From Planctomycetota bacterium (GTDB taxonomy: Bacteria; Planctomycetota; Planctomycetia; Gemmatales; Gemmataceae), in assembly GCA_016872595.1 (NCBI GenBank), contig VGZJ01000033.1, forward strand, positions 1 to 32,547: a stretch of 32,547 bases of DNA, given 5' to 3'. Of this stretch, positions 10,105 to 18,417 are shown piece by piece. The notes below the pieces were generated by a model that saw only the letters and a program-made list of their open reading frames with translations, had not been told where the DNA came from and did not search any database. Numbering within the stretch: position 1 is the first letter of the stretch; the number at the start of each line of letters is the position of its first letter. The translations under genes and the position numbers were made by a program.

Positions 10105-11487
10105 ATGGACCCACAACAGCGATTCGTGCGGAACATCGCGGCAGGAATGCTCGCGGGAGAATGGTCGCGCGCCGGGTTGCGCGACGCGATCCGCCGCGCG
10201 ACCGGGCGCGAGTACCGCTGGGCGTCGCCCCTCGTCACGCGCCTCCTCGCGGCACACATTGAACCGCCGAGTTCTATCGCCCTGCTCGATGTGCTCGTGC
10301 GCGATACGACTTTCGCGGGCGTGTTGGCGCGGCTCGCAGGAGCGCGCACTGCCGGCGACCGCTACCCGCGTCGCACGTTGTTCGCCGTGCCGGGCGAGGC
10401 CATTCCCCCCGCGCCGACGTGGAACGCCGACCTGCCGCGCTGGGACACCGAACACGACTGCGCCGACGCGCTCGGCGTCGCGCTTCCCCAACTGCTTTGG
10501 CTCGCGGACCCGACCGGGCGAAACCCGTACCGGCGCGACGAGACCTTGCGCACGTACCGCGCGCGGTGGGTGCTGAAACCGCGCGGCGGCGCGCGGTTGC
10601 TCGAAGTGCCAAAGCCCCTGCTCCGCCGTACGCAGCGCCGACTCGTGGACCTGTTGTTGAATCGCGTCGCGCCGCACCCGGCCGCGCACGGCTTCCGCGC
10701 CGGGCGCTCGGCGGTCACGAACGCGGCCGAACACTGTGGGCGCGCCGCCGTACTGCGGTTCGACCTCACGGACTTCTTTTCCTCAATCGTCGCGGGCCGT
10801 ACGTTCGGGCTGTTCCGCAACCTCGGCTACCCGGAACCCGTCGTGCGGTTACTCGGCGCGCTCTGCACGACGCGATTGCCGCGCGCCGTGTGGGACGTGC
10901 GCCCGCACCCCACGGCCGACGGCTCCGATTACCCGGCGTGGGTTCGAGTCAACACCCGGCACTTGCCGCAAGGCGCGCCGACCTCGCCGGCCCTCGCGAA
11001 CCTGATCGCGTACCGCCTCGACCGCCGGCTCGCGCGCCTCGCCGCCGCGTGCGGCGCGACCTACACGCGATACGCGGACGACCTGACGTTTTCCGGCGGG
11101 CCGGGCCTGCTGCGCGCGGCCCGCGGATTGGCCCGGCGCGTCGCCTTGATTGCGGCCGAGGAAGGGTTCCGTGTGAACCGCGGCAAGTCGCGCGCGTACG
11201 GGCGCGGCACGCGCCAGACCGTGACCGGAATTGTCACGAACGTGCGTCCGAACGTCACGCGGGCCGAGTTCGACCTGCTGAAAGCGATCCTGACGAACTG
11301 CACGCGCCACGGCCCGGCGGGGCAGAACCGCGCGCAGGTACCGGACTTCCGCGCACACCTCGCGGGCCGCGTGGCTCACGTCGCCGGGGTGAACTCGGTT
11401 CGCGGGCGCAAGTTGTGGGAGCTCTTCGACCGCATCGTGTGGCCCGTCGACGAATCAAGTTCCATGATAGACCTGAAAGACTCCTAA
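10105..11487 (+). CDS. Retron-type reverse transcriptase
   Basis: 460 residues. The RT palm motifs appear in order: HGFRAGRS, DLTDFFSSI (from D220), LPQGAPTSPALANL (from 287), YTRYADDLTFSG with catalytic YADD at 323-326, and VNRGKSR. Two retron-specific signatures are present: NAAEH at 206-210 (the NAxxH motif of region X) and VTG at 373-375 (region Y). It should reverse-transcribe a partner RNA into a branched RNA-DNA hybrid. About 100-110 residues precede the usual start of retron RTs (W.TEHDCADALGV at about 113) and match nothing I know. No group II intron maturase or endonuclease domain is present. The ATG at 10105 is preferred because the upstream in-frame sequence (from a GTG at 10003 or from 9901) is Pro/Arg-rich and hairpin-rich; no strong ribosome binding site decides the start. 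Confidence 0.88.
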   Translation: MDPQQRFVRNIAAGMLAGEWSRAGLRDAIRRATGREYRWASPLVTRLLAAHIEPPSSIALLDVLVRDTTFAGVLARLAGARTAGDRYPRRTLFAVPGEAIPPAPTWNADLPRWDTEHDCADALGVALPQLLWLADPTGRNPYRRDETLRTYRARWVLKPRGGARLLEVPKPLLRRTQRRLVDLLLNRVAPHPAAHGFRAGRSAVTNAAEHCGRAAVLRFDLTDFFSSIVAGRTFGLFRNLGYPEPVVRLLGALCTTRLPRAVWDVRPHPTADGSDYPAWVRVNTRHLPQGAPTSPALANLIAYRLDRRLARLAAACGATYTRYADDLTFSGGPGLLRAARGLARRVALIAAEEGFRVNRGKSRAYGRGTRQTVTGIVTNVRPNVTRAEFDLLKAILTNCTRHGPAGQNRAQVPDFRAHLAGRVAHVAGVNSVRGRKLWELFDRIVWPVDESSSMIDLKDS

Positions 11488-11563
11488 GTCGTGGCGGTAT
11501 GGCACTCCGTTCGGTGCGCGAGCCTGCCTCCGTCGCGCGTGCGCGGGGTTTCTGAGGTCCGCG

Positions 11564-12820
11564 ATGCTCCCAGCCACGGCACTGCCGAACGACGCCCGGA
11601 CCGAGCAGCGCGCGCGCCTTCGCGTGCTCGTCGATGCGATTCGCGCGAGCAACGACTTCTATCGGCGCAAGTTCGCCGCCGTTGCGGCGGACAATCTCGA
11701 ATCGCTGCCGTTCACGACGAAAGCCGAGTTGGTCGCGGATCAGGCCGCGAACCCGCCTTACGGCACCAACCTCACGTTTCCACTCGAACGGTACTCGCGC
11801 CTGCACCAAACGTCGGGCACGAGCACGGGCACGCCGCTACGCTGGCTCGACACCGCGGACTCTTGGGAGTGGATTCTGGGGTGCTGGCGCGTGAACTTTG
11901 AGCTGATGGGCCTGAAGGCCGGCGACCGGCTGTTCTTCCCGTTCTCATTCGGGCCGTTTCTGGGGTTTTGGAGCGCGTTCGATTCCGCCACGCGCGCCGG
12001 GTTCCTCGGCATCTCCGGGGGCGGCATGACCAGCGTCGCGCGCCTGCGCTGTTTGCTCGAACACCGCTGCACGGTTCTGTTCGCCACACCGACGTACGCG
12101 CTGCATTTGAGCGAGGTGGCCGCGAAAGAGGGGCTAGACATCGCCGGTAGTCCCGTGCGGGCGGTTGTGGTCGCGGGCGAACCCGGCGGCACGATCCCGG
12201 CCACGCGCGCCCGCATCGAACAGCTTTGGGGCGCGCGCGTTTTCGACCACTACGGCATGACCGAAATCGGCCCGGTCGCGGTTGAGGCAGACGCGCGGCC
12301 CGGCCAGATGTACTTATTAGAGCGTGACTACCTCGCGGAGGTGATCGACCCCGCGACCGGGGCCGCGGTTCCGGACGGCACGGCCGGCGAGTTGGTGCTA
12401 ACGAACTTGGGGCGAATCGGAAGCCCGCTGATCCGCTACCGCACCGGCGACTTGGTTAGGATCGCGACGGACCCCGACCCGACCGGGCGCGCGTGGCGGC
12501 GGCTTGACGGTGGCATTCTGGGCCGCGCGGATGATATGATTCACGTTCGGGGGAACAACGTGTACCCGAGCGCCATCGAGGCCATTGTGCGCCGGTTCGC
12601 CGAGGTCGCCGAGTACCGCGTCCACGTGAACCGGGCGAACCCGCTCGCCGACCTGCGGTTGGAGATCGAGCCCGCGACCGGCGACGGGCAAGCGCTCGCA
12701 GATTCCATCGGCCGCGCGGTGCGCGACGAGTTGCTCTTTCGCGTCGACGTGACCCCCTGCCCGCCCGGATCGCTGCCCCGGTTCGAGATGAAAGCCCGCC
12801 GAGTCATACACCAAAGCTAA
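11564..12820 (+). CDS. PaaK-like adenylate-forming ligase
   Basis: 418 residues, the length of phenylacetate-CoA ligases. The ATP-binding loop is SGTSTGTP at 84-91, the YGMTEIGP motif and the RYRTGDL motif are present, and the C-terminal small domain is recognisable from RGNNVYPSAIE onward. The family activates a carboxylic acid as an acyl-adenylate and passes it to CoA or another thiol. The acid used here is unknown; there are no phenylacetate-degradation genes nearby. GAGG at 11554-11557 supports the start. It begins 76 bases after the retron RT stop on the same strand, so it could share its transcript, but PaaK-like enzymes are not a standard retron effector that I know of. Confidence 0.87.
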   Translation: MLPATALPNDARTEQRARLRVLVDAIRASNDFYRRKFAAVAADNLESLPFTTKAELVADQAANPPYGTNLTFPLERYSRLHQTSGTSTGTPLRWLDTADSWEWILGCWRVNFELMGLKAGDRLFFPFSFGPFLGFWSAFDSATRAGFLGISGGGMTSVARLRCLLEHRCTVLFATPTYALHLSEVAAKEGLDIAGSPVRAVVVAGEPGGTIPATRARIEQLWGARVFDHYGMTEIGPVAVEADARPGQMYLLERDYLAEVIDPATGAAVPDGTAGELVLTNLGRIGSPLIRYRTGDLVRIATDPDPTGRAWRRLDGGILGRADDMIHVRGNNVYPSAIEAIVRRFAEVAEYRVHVNRANPLADLRLEIEPATGDGQALADSIGRAVRDELLFRVDVTPCPPGSLPRFEMKARRVIHQS

Positions 12821-12825
12821 TTCAC

Positions 12826-12852
12826 CGCGGAGAACGCGGAGAACGCCGAGAC
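12826..12852. repeat. Three tandem 9-base repeats
   Basis: CGCGGAGAA occurs at 12826-12834 and 12835-12843, followed by the diverged copy CGCCGAGAC at 12844-12852. It fills the gap between the ligase and the first propeller gene. Short 'CGCGGAGAA' tandem runs of this kind recur between genes in several GC-rich bacterial genomes; function is unknown. Confidence 0.6.
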
Positions 12853-12885
12853 AAAACAACATCGAGATCAAATACGGAGCCTAAA

Positions 12886-15231
12886 ATGCTGCGACCGTTC
12901 CTCCTCACTTTCTTATCTGTGTTCGCCACGGCCGCTGCGGTGAACGCGGCCGATTGGCTGCACTGGCGCGGGCCGAACCAGAACGGCTTCTCGCAGGAGA
13001 AGGGCTTGCCGGACAGCTTCGACCCGGCGCTGAAGGCGAAGGGCAACGTGGCGTGGTCGGCCCCCTACGGCGGGCGCGCCGCCCCGCTCATCATGGACGG
13101 CCGCGTGTACGTGCTCCAAGGGTTCGGCGAAGGTCTGGGCGAGTCCGAGCGCGTCGTCTGCCTCGACGAAAAGACCGGCAAGAAACTGTGGGAGTTCGAG
13201 CAGCGCATCTACCACTCGGACATCGTGTCCAGCCGGTTGGGGTGGACGTCACTCGCGGGCGACCCGAATGCCGGGTACGTGTACGCCCACACCACCGCCG
13301 GCAACCTGATCTGCCTCGACAAGGACGGCAAGCTCGTCTGGGAGCGGCAACTGACCGAAGAGTTCGGCCGCGTCAGCGGCTATGGCGGGCGTATCATCGC
13401 CCCGACCTTCGACAGCGGCCTCGTCATCGTCGGGATGCTCAACTCCAGTTGGGGCGACCAAGCCCGCGGCGCGAACCGGTTCTACGCCTTCGACGGCAAG
13501 ACCGGCACCGTCGTCTGGATCGCGGAGACCGCGTTCCCGTTGAAGGTCACGTACCAATCGAACCCGACCGTGGCCGTAATCGGCGGGCAGCGGTTGCTCA
13601 TCGCCGGCGGCAGCGACGGCGCGCTCCACGCCTTCAAGGTCCGCACCGGCGAGCGCGTGTGGAGCTACCTGTTCAGCAAAGGCTCGATCAACCCCAGCCC
13701 CGTCGTTGACGGGAACCTCGTGTACTGCGCGCACGGGGAAGAGAACCTCGACAGCAACCGCGTCGGCCGCGTCATCTGCGTCGACGCGAGCCAAGTCGAT
13801 CCCGCCACCAAGAAGCCGAAGCTCGTGTGGGAGTATCAGCAGTCGCAGCGGTTCGGGCTATCGTCGCCGGCGCTCGCGGAAGGCATCCTGTACATGCCGG
13901 ACGACAGCGGTGAGCTTCACGCTTTCGACGCGAAGGGTGGCAAGCGCCTCTGGAGCTACCGTTACGCCACTGAGGTGCGCGGCGCGCCGCTCATCGCCGA
14001 CGGCAAGTGCTACATCTTCGACGTGAAGGGCCGGTTCTCAATCATCAAGCTGAACGACGACCGCAAGAAGAAGCCCGACGAGGACGATACATTCATTTAC
14101 ACATTCAAGGAGACCGTCAACGGCCGCCCGGTTCAAACCGAAACCAACGGTACGCCCGTCGCCGTGAACGGCCGCGTTTACTTCAACAGCCGCACCGACA
14201 TGCTCTGCCTCGCGTCGCCGGACGCGAAGCCGCAGTCTGTGAAGTACAAGCCGGACCCGGCCGAAGCGCCTTACAACGCTGCCGCAGTTGCCGCCCTGCG
14301 GCTGTACCCGGCGGAAGTTACCGCGAAGCCCGGCGACAAGGTGACGTTCACCGTCGTGTACATCGACGCCAACGGCCGCGAGGTGAAAGCGCCCGTGGAC
14401 GCGAAGGCCGAATGGAGCGTGATCTTGCCGGGCAAGACCCCGACCGGCGCGCAGCCGCCGAAGCTCGACGCGACCGTGACCGGCGACGCCGCGACCGGCA
14501 CCGCGCAACTCGGTAAGCTCCCGCAATCGCAGGGCTACGTTGAGGTGACGGTCAACGGCCTCGTGGCCCGCGGGCGCGTCCGCACCGCGCCGCTGCTGCC
14601 CTACGCCGCCAACTTCGACAAGGCCCCGCCCGGTTCGTCCCCGATGGGCTTCGTGAACACCAACGGGAAGTACCTCATCAAGGCGTTCGGCGACGGCAAC
14701 AACGTCCTTAGCAAGGTCAACGACAACGCCCGCCCGCCGCTCGCGAAGGCCATCTCCTATATGACCACCCCGAGCGCGGCCGATTACACGATCCAATCGG
14801 ACGTCTACGGCACGCTGGTGCGCGACAAGCTCCCCGACTGCGGGCTGATCAACTCGCGCTACTCGCTCGTGCTCGACGGCAAGCCCGACACCACGCTGAA
14901 CGCCCTCACGCTCCGCATCACCTCGTGGGAGGCGCGGCCGCGCATCAACCAGACGGTCGCGTTCGACTGGAAGCCGAACACGTGGTACACGATGAAGTTC
15001 GTCGTCGAGCAGAAGGACAAGAGCGCCGTGATTCGCGGCAAGGTGTGGCCGAAGGCCGACAAGGAGCCGGAGAAGTGGACCATCGAGTTCGAGGACCCGC
15101 ACCCGAACCGCAACGGCGCGGCCGGGGTGTACGGGTACATTCCGAACATTCAGGAGAACGCCGGCGGTAAGATCGACCCCGGCTCGGAGCTATACTTCGA
15201 CAACCTGAGCATCACGCCGAACAAGAAGTGA
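12886..15231 (+). CDS. Secreted PQQ-like beta-propeller protein with C-terminal LamG-like domain
   Basis: 781 residues. A signal peptide (residues 1-21, ending AVNA-AD) is followed by the planctomycete-typical WLHWRGPNQNGFS start of a PQQ-binding-like propeller. Blades carry repeats such as CLDEKTGKKLWEF, FDGKTGTVVW and FDAKGGKRLWSY to about residue 450. A bridging Ig-like segment (LYPAEVTAKPGDKVTFTV) leads to a C-terminal jelly-roll region (about 570-781) resembling the LamG/3-keto-disaccharide hydrolase-like fold. It probably acts in the periplasm. These proteins are usually not true quinoprotein dehydrogenases; they may bind ligands or assemble surface proteins. GGAG (12876-12879) supports the start. 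A second propeller gene follows after a short palindrome. Confidence 0.85.
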   Translation: MLRPFLLTFLSVFATAAAVNAADWLHWRGPNQNGFSQEKGLPDSFDPALKAKGNVAWSAPYGGRAAPLIMDGRVYVLQGFGEGLGESERVVCLDEKTGKKLWEFEQRIYHSDIVSSRLGWTSLAGDPNAGYVYAHTTAGNLICLDKDGKLVWERQLTEEFGRVSGYGGRIIAPTFDSGLVIVGMLNSSWGDQARGANRFYAFDGKTGTVVWIAETAFPLKVTYQSNPTVAVIGGQRLLIAGGSDGALHAFKVRTGERVWSYLFSKGSINPSPVVDGNLVYCAHGEENLDSNRVGRVICVDASQVDPATKKPKLVWEYQQSQRFGLSSPALAEGILYMPDDSGELHAFDAKGGKRLWSYRYATEVRGAPLIADGKCYIFDVKGRFSIIKLNDDRKKKPDEDDTFIYTFKETVNGRPVQTETNGTPVAVNGRVYFNSRTDMLCLASPDAKPQSVKYKPDPAEAPYNAAAVAALRLYPAEVTAKPGDKVTFTVVYIDANGREVKAPVDAKAEWSVILPGKTPTGAQPPKLDATVTGDAATGTAQLGKLPQSQGYVEVTVNGLVARGRVRTAPLLPYAANFDKAPPGSSPMGFVNTNGKYLIKAFGDGNNVLSKVNDNARPPLAKAISYMTTPSAADYTIQSDVYGTLVRDKLPDCGLINSRYSLVLDGKPDTTLNALTLRITSWEARPRINQTVAFDWKPNTWYTMKFVVEQKDKSAVIRGKVWPKADKEPEKWTIEFEDPHPNRNGAAGVYGYIPNIQENAGGKIDPGSELYFDNLSITPNKK

Positions 15232-15237
15232 CGTGTA

Positions 15238-15258
15238 GGACAGGCTTCCAGCCTGTCC
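15238..15258. repeat. Short palindromic intergenic element (REP-like)
   Basis: GGACAGGCT (15238-15246) and AGCCTGTCC (15250-15258) form a perfect 9-pair hairpin with loop TCC. Read through on the plus strand it encodes the tell-tale TGFQPV peptide. I believe near-identical copies are scattered through many planctomycete genomes; this should be tested. It lies between two propeller genes, 7 bases after the first stop. Confidence 0.65.
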
Positions 15259-15296
15259 CTGCCACAAGACAAAAACACCCTCAAGGGACGTTCATT

Positions 15297-17099
15297 ATGA
15301 CCTCTCGTTACGCGATTCTCGGGGCCGCGGTCCAGATCCTCGGCGGGGCCGGGTTGGTGGTCGCGCTCAGCGACTCGGCCCCGCCCGCGCCCGCGGCCCC
15401 CGCGCCGGAACAACCCCCGGTCGCGTCGCAGCCGCCGGCAAAGGCCGACGCCCCGGTCGCGGGGCCGACCGATCACACGATGTTCGGCGGCACCGTCGCC
15501 CGCAACATGGTGAACCTCAAGGACAAGGTCGAGAAGTACCCGAAGGAAGCGCCGAAGTGGGGCGACGATCCCGAAGCCGACAAGAAGTGGACCGCCGATT
15601 GGGTCCTCTGGAAGGCCGACCTCGGGTCGCGCTCCTACGGCGGGCCGATCGTTGCCAACGGCAAGATTTTCATCGGCACGAATAACCAGAAGGCCCGCAA
15701 CCCGCGCGACACCAAAAAGAACGCCGACGGCGAGGTCGAACCGCTCGACAAGGGCGTGCTGATGTGCTTCGACGAGAAGACCGGCAAGTTCCTGTGGCAG
15801 GCCGTTCACGACAAACTGCCCGGCGGCAACGTGGTGGACTGGCCCGAAATCGGCCTCTGCTCCACGCCCACAGTCGAGGGCGACCGCGTGTACTACGTGA
15901 CCAACCGCTGCACCGTCGTGTGCGCCGACATCAACGGCTTCGCCAACGGCAATCAGGGCTTCCAGAAGGAGCAGTACCAGACCGCGACCGACGTGGACAT
16001 CCTGTGGGAATACGACATGTTGGGCAAGCTGAACGTGTTCCCCCACAACGCGGCGACAGGGTGCCCGCTCATCATCGGCGACGTTCTCTACACCGTGACC
16101 GCCAACGGCGTGGACGAGAGCCACATTAACTTGCCCAGCCCGAAGGCCCCCAGCTTCGTGGCGCTCGACAAGAAGACCGGCGAGCTGAAGTGGAAGAGCG
16201 ACCTGCCGGGCAAGAACATCATGCACGGCCAGTGGTCGAACCCGGTGTACGCGGACATCGACGGCGTGAAGCAGGTCATCTTCCCCGGCGGCGACGGGTG
16301 GCTGTACTCGTTCGTCCCCGACTCCGGCGAGGTGATCTGGAAGTTCGACGCCAACCCGAAGGACACCGTGTACGAACTGGGCGGCACCGGCACCCGCAAC
16401 GACTTCATCGGCACCCCGGTCATCTACGACAACAAGGTTTACATCGGCGTCGGCCAAGACCCGGAGCACAGCACCGGCGTCGCCAACTTCTACTGCATCG
16501 CGCCCAAGAAGGACAAGAAGGGCGACATCTCGAAGTTCCTCGAGAAGCGCGAGAAGGGCAAGGGCGAGGACGGCAAGGACAAGATCAGCGAAGTGCCGAA
16601 CCCGAACTCGTGCGAGGCGTGGCGGTTCGGTTGGGACGAGAAGCGCAAGTGGGCCCCGCGCGACTTCAAGTTCGGCCGCACCATGTCCACCGCGGCCATC
16701 GTGGACGACATCGTGTACATCTCCGAACTGCACGGCTACATCCACTGCCTCGACGCCAAGACCGGCGAACCGTTCTGGCAGTACGACACGAAGTCCACGA
16801 TCTGGGGCTCGCCGTACTACGTGGACGGCAAAGTGTTCCTCGCCACCGACGCCGGAGACGTGTGGGTGTTCAAGCACGACAAGAAGCCGAAGACCATCGA
16901 CGGGGTGGCGAACGCGATGGGCGCGGCCGACATGAAGACCGCGCGCGCGATCCAGAAGTTGGCCCGGGGCGAGACCGAGAAGGAGTACCTGCTCGCCAAG
17001 ATCGAGATGCCGGCCGCCGTCCGTTCGACGGTCGTGGTCGCCAACGGCGTGATGTACGTGATGACGGAAAACGCGCTGTACGCGCTCAAGACGAAGTAG
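15297..17099 (+). CDS. PQQ-like beta-propeller protein with N-terminal signal anchor
   Basis: 600 residues. The N-terminus is a hydrophobic stretch (about residues 6-24) followed by an Ala/Pro-rich linker (about 28-58), so it is exported or anchored by one helix. The MFGGTVARNMVN segment starts the propeller; blades show CFDEKTGKFLWQ, ALDKKTGELKWKSDLPGK, SFVPDSGEVIWKFD and CLDAKTGEPFWQYD. Several cysteines (for instance C211 and C218 region VTNRCTVVCAD) could pair in the periplasm. The start at 15297 is chosen because AAGGGA (15283-15288) precedes it and because the longer frame from 15228 would translate the palindromic repeat. The function of the family is unknown; propeller proteins of this length are common in planctomycetes. 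Confidence 0.85.
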   Translation: MTSRYAILGAAVQILGGAGLVVALSDSAPPAPAAPAPEQPPVASQPPAKADAPVAGPTDHTMFGGTVARNMVNLKDKVEKYPKEAPKWGDDPEADKKWTADWVLWKADLGSRSYGGPIVANGKIFIGTNNQKARNPRDTKKNADGEVEPLDKGVLMCFDEKTGKFLWQAVHDKLPGGNVVDWPEIGLCSTPTVEGDRVYYVTNRCTVVCADINGFANGNQGFQKEQYQTATDVDILWEYDMLGKLNVFPHNAATGCPLIIGDVLYTVTANGVDESHINLPSPKAPSFVALDKKTGELKWKSDLPGKNIMHGQWSNPVYADIDGVKQVIFPGGDGWLYSFVPDSGEVIWKFDANPKDTVYELGGTGTRNDFIGTPVIYDNKVYIGVGQDPEHSTGVANFYCIAPKKDKKGDISKFLEKREKGKGEDGKDKISEVPNPNSCEAWRFGWDEKRKWAPRDFKFGRTMSTAAIVDDIVYISELHGYIHCLDAKTGEPFWQYDTKSTIWGSPYYVDGKVFLATDAGDVWVFKHDKKPKTIDGVANAMGAADMKTARAIQKLARGETEKEYLLAKIEMPAAVRSTVVVANGVMYVMTENALYALKTK

Positions 17100-17103
17100 T
17101 TCC

Positions 17104-17171
17104 GTCTGTTAGCCGCGAGCCGCAGGCGACCGCGGTCGACCGCGCTCGCCTGCGGCTCGCGGCTAACAGAC
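17104..17171. repeat. 68-base near-perfect palindrome
   Basis: A 26-base arm at 17104-17129 is an exact inverted copy of 17146-17171. The 16 bases between them contain a 14-base perfect palindrome at 17131-17144 (CGCGGTCGACCGCG). A single C-C mismatch (17130/17145) separates the two, so the whole unit is self-complementary. It sits between the propeller gene stop (17099) and the ligase start (17216). It could act as a bidirectional terminator, or be one copy of a dispersed palindromic repeat. Confidence 0.85.
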
Positions 17172-17215
17172 CGTATAGACTGACAATAATCGACTGACCA
17201 TCTTCTGGAGTTGCT

Positions 17216-18400
17216 GTGAAAGATACCCCCGGCAAGCCGGACCGAGTGACCGGCGCGACGCTCGACGAGAAGATCAAGAACGCCCGCGCGCAGCTCGACG
17301 CGCACGTCCGCGAGATCGTCCGCTGGCACTTCAGCCCGGACACCGGCACCCCGTTCTGGCTCGACAAGGCCAAGACGTTCAACTTCAACCCGCTCACCGA
17401 CGTGAACGGGTGGGACGACGTCAAGAAGTTCCCCATCTTCGAGGACGACTGGCTCCGCGGCGGCCCGGTGCGCAAGTGGGTGCCGAAGGCCTACGCCGAC
17501 CGCGGCGTGTACGTGTTCGAGACCGGCGGCACGACCGGCCTGCCCAAGTCGCGTATCGTTATCGACGACTTCAAGATCGACTATGAGATGATGTCGGACA
17601 CGCTGCCGGACGCCTCGTTCCCGCGCGGCTCGAACTGGCTCATGCTGGGGCCGAGCGGCCCGCGCCGGCTGCGGCTCGCCATCGAGCACCTCGCCCAGTA
17701 CCGCGGCGGCATCTGCTTCGCCATCGACCTCGACCCGCGCTACGTCGTCAAGTGCCTGAAGGAGCGGAAGATCGCCGAGGCGCAGGCCTACAAGGACCAC
17801 TGCATCGATCAGGCGCTGACCGTGCTGGCCGGCGGGCACGACATCAAGTGCATGTTCACGACGCCCAAGTTGCTCGCGGCGCTAGACGAGGCGCTGCGCG
17901 CCGGCAAACTCGAAGACAAGTTCCGGTCGCTCGGCAAGCCGATCCCGTCCGGCGGGTTGCGGTCCATTAAGAGTACCGGCATCACCGGGATTTTCAGCGG
18001 CGGCACCGAGTTCACGCCGCAGTTCACGCGCGAGGCCTACGAGGAGATGCTGGACAACGGCGACGTGTACATGACGCCGACCTACGGCAACACGCTCATG
18101 GGCCTCGCGTGCAGCAAGCCCATCGGCCCCGGGGACGGGTTCAAGATCAGCTATTACGCGCCGCAGCCGCGCGCGGTGATCGAAGTGGTGAACCCGGACA
18201 ATTATGACGAGGTCGTGCCCTATGGCGGCACCGGGCGCGTGCTGCTCAGCACCTTCACGCGCGAGTTCTTCGTGCCGCGGTTCCCGGAGCGCGACGAGGG
18301 CGAGCGCGAGAAGCCGTTCGACAAGTACCCGTGGGACGGGGTGAGCGGGGTGCGCCCGTTCGCGGCGCTCGCCGGCGGCACCGTCGTCGGCGTGTACTGA
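17216..18400 (+). CDS. Adenylate-forming (ANL) acyl-activating enzyme, LuxE-sized
   Basis: 394 residues, starting at GTG 17216 with GGAG at 17207-17210. The ATP-binding loop is FETGGTTGLPKS, from about residue 101. Other ANL-like parts are the GITGIFSGGTEFTPQ segment and MTPTYGNTLMGLA, which would take the place of the usual Y-G-x-T-E motif. The C-terminal small domain of most ANL enzymes is missing or very reduced, so the size is closer to LuxE acyl-protein synthetases than to full acyl-CoA ligases. It should activate a carboxylate with ATP. Downstream genes encode an aldehyde-dehydrogenase-fold enzyme and an alcohol dehydrogenase, so reduction of the activated acid is a reasonable inference. 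Confidence 0.8.
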   Translation: MKDTPGKPDRVTGATLDEKIKNARAQLDAHVREIVRWHFSPDTGTPFWLDKAKTFNFNPLTDVNGWDDVKKFPIFEDDWLRGGPVRKWVPKAYADRGVYVFETGGTTGLPKSRIVIDDFKIDYEMMSDTLPDASFPRGSNWLMLGPSGPRRLRLAIEHLAQYRGGICFAIDLDPRYVVKCLKERKIAEAQAYKDHCIDQALTVLAGGHDIKCMFTTPKLLAALDEALRAGKLEDKFRSLGKPIPSGGLRSIKSTGITGIFSGGTEFTPQFTREAYEEMLDNGDVYMTPTYGNTLMGLACSKPIGPGDGFKISYYAPQPRAVIEVVNPDNYDEVVPYGGTGRVLLSTFTREFFVPRFPERDEGEREKPFDKYPWDGVSGVRPFAALAGGTVVGVY

Positions 18401-18417
18401 GCGCGGAGGGCACCGCA

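Noticed and set aside
10105-11487. Group II intron maturase
   Set aside because: No maturase X or endonuclease domain, and no intron domain V/VI structure seen downstream; retron signatures NAxxH and VTG are present.
15150-16877. 575-codon minus-strand open frame
   Set aside because: It is antisense to a propeller gene and shows only low-complexity Val/Arg/Gly sequence.
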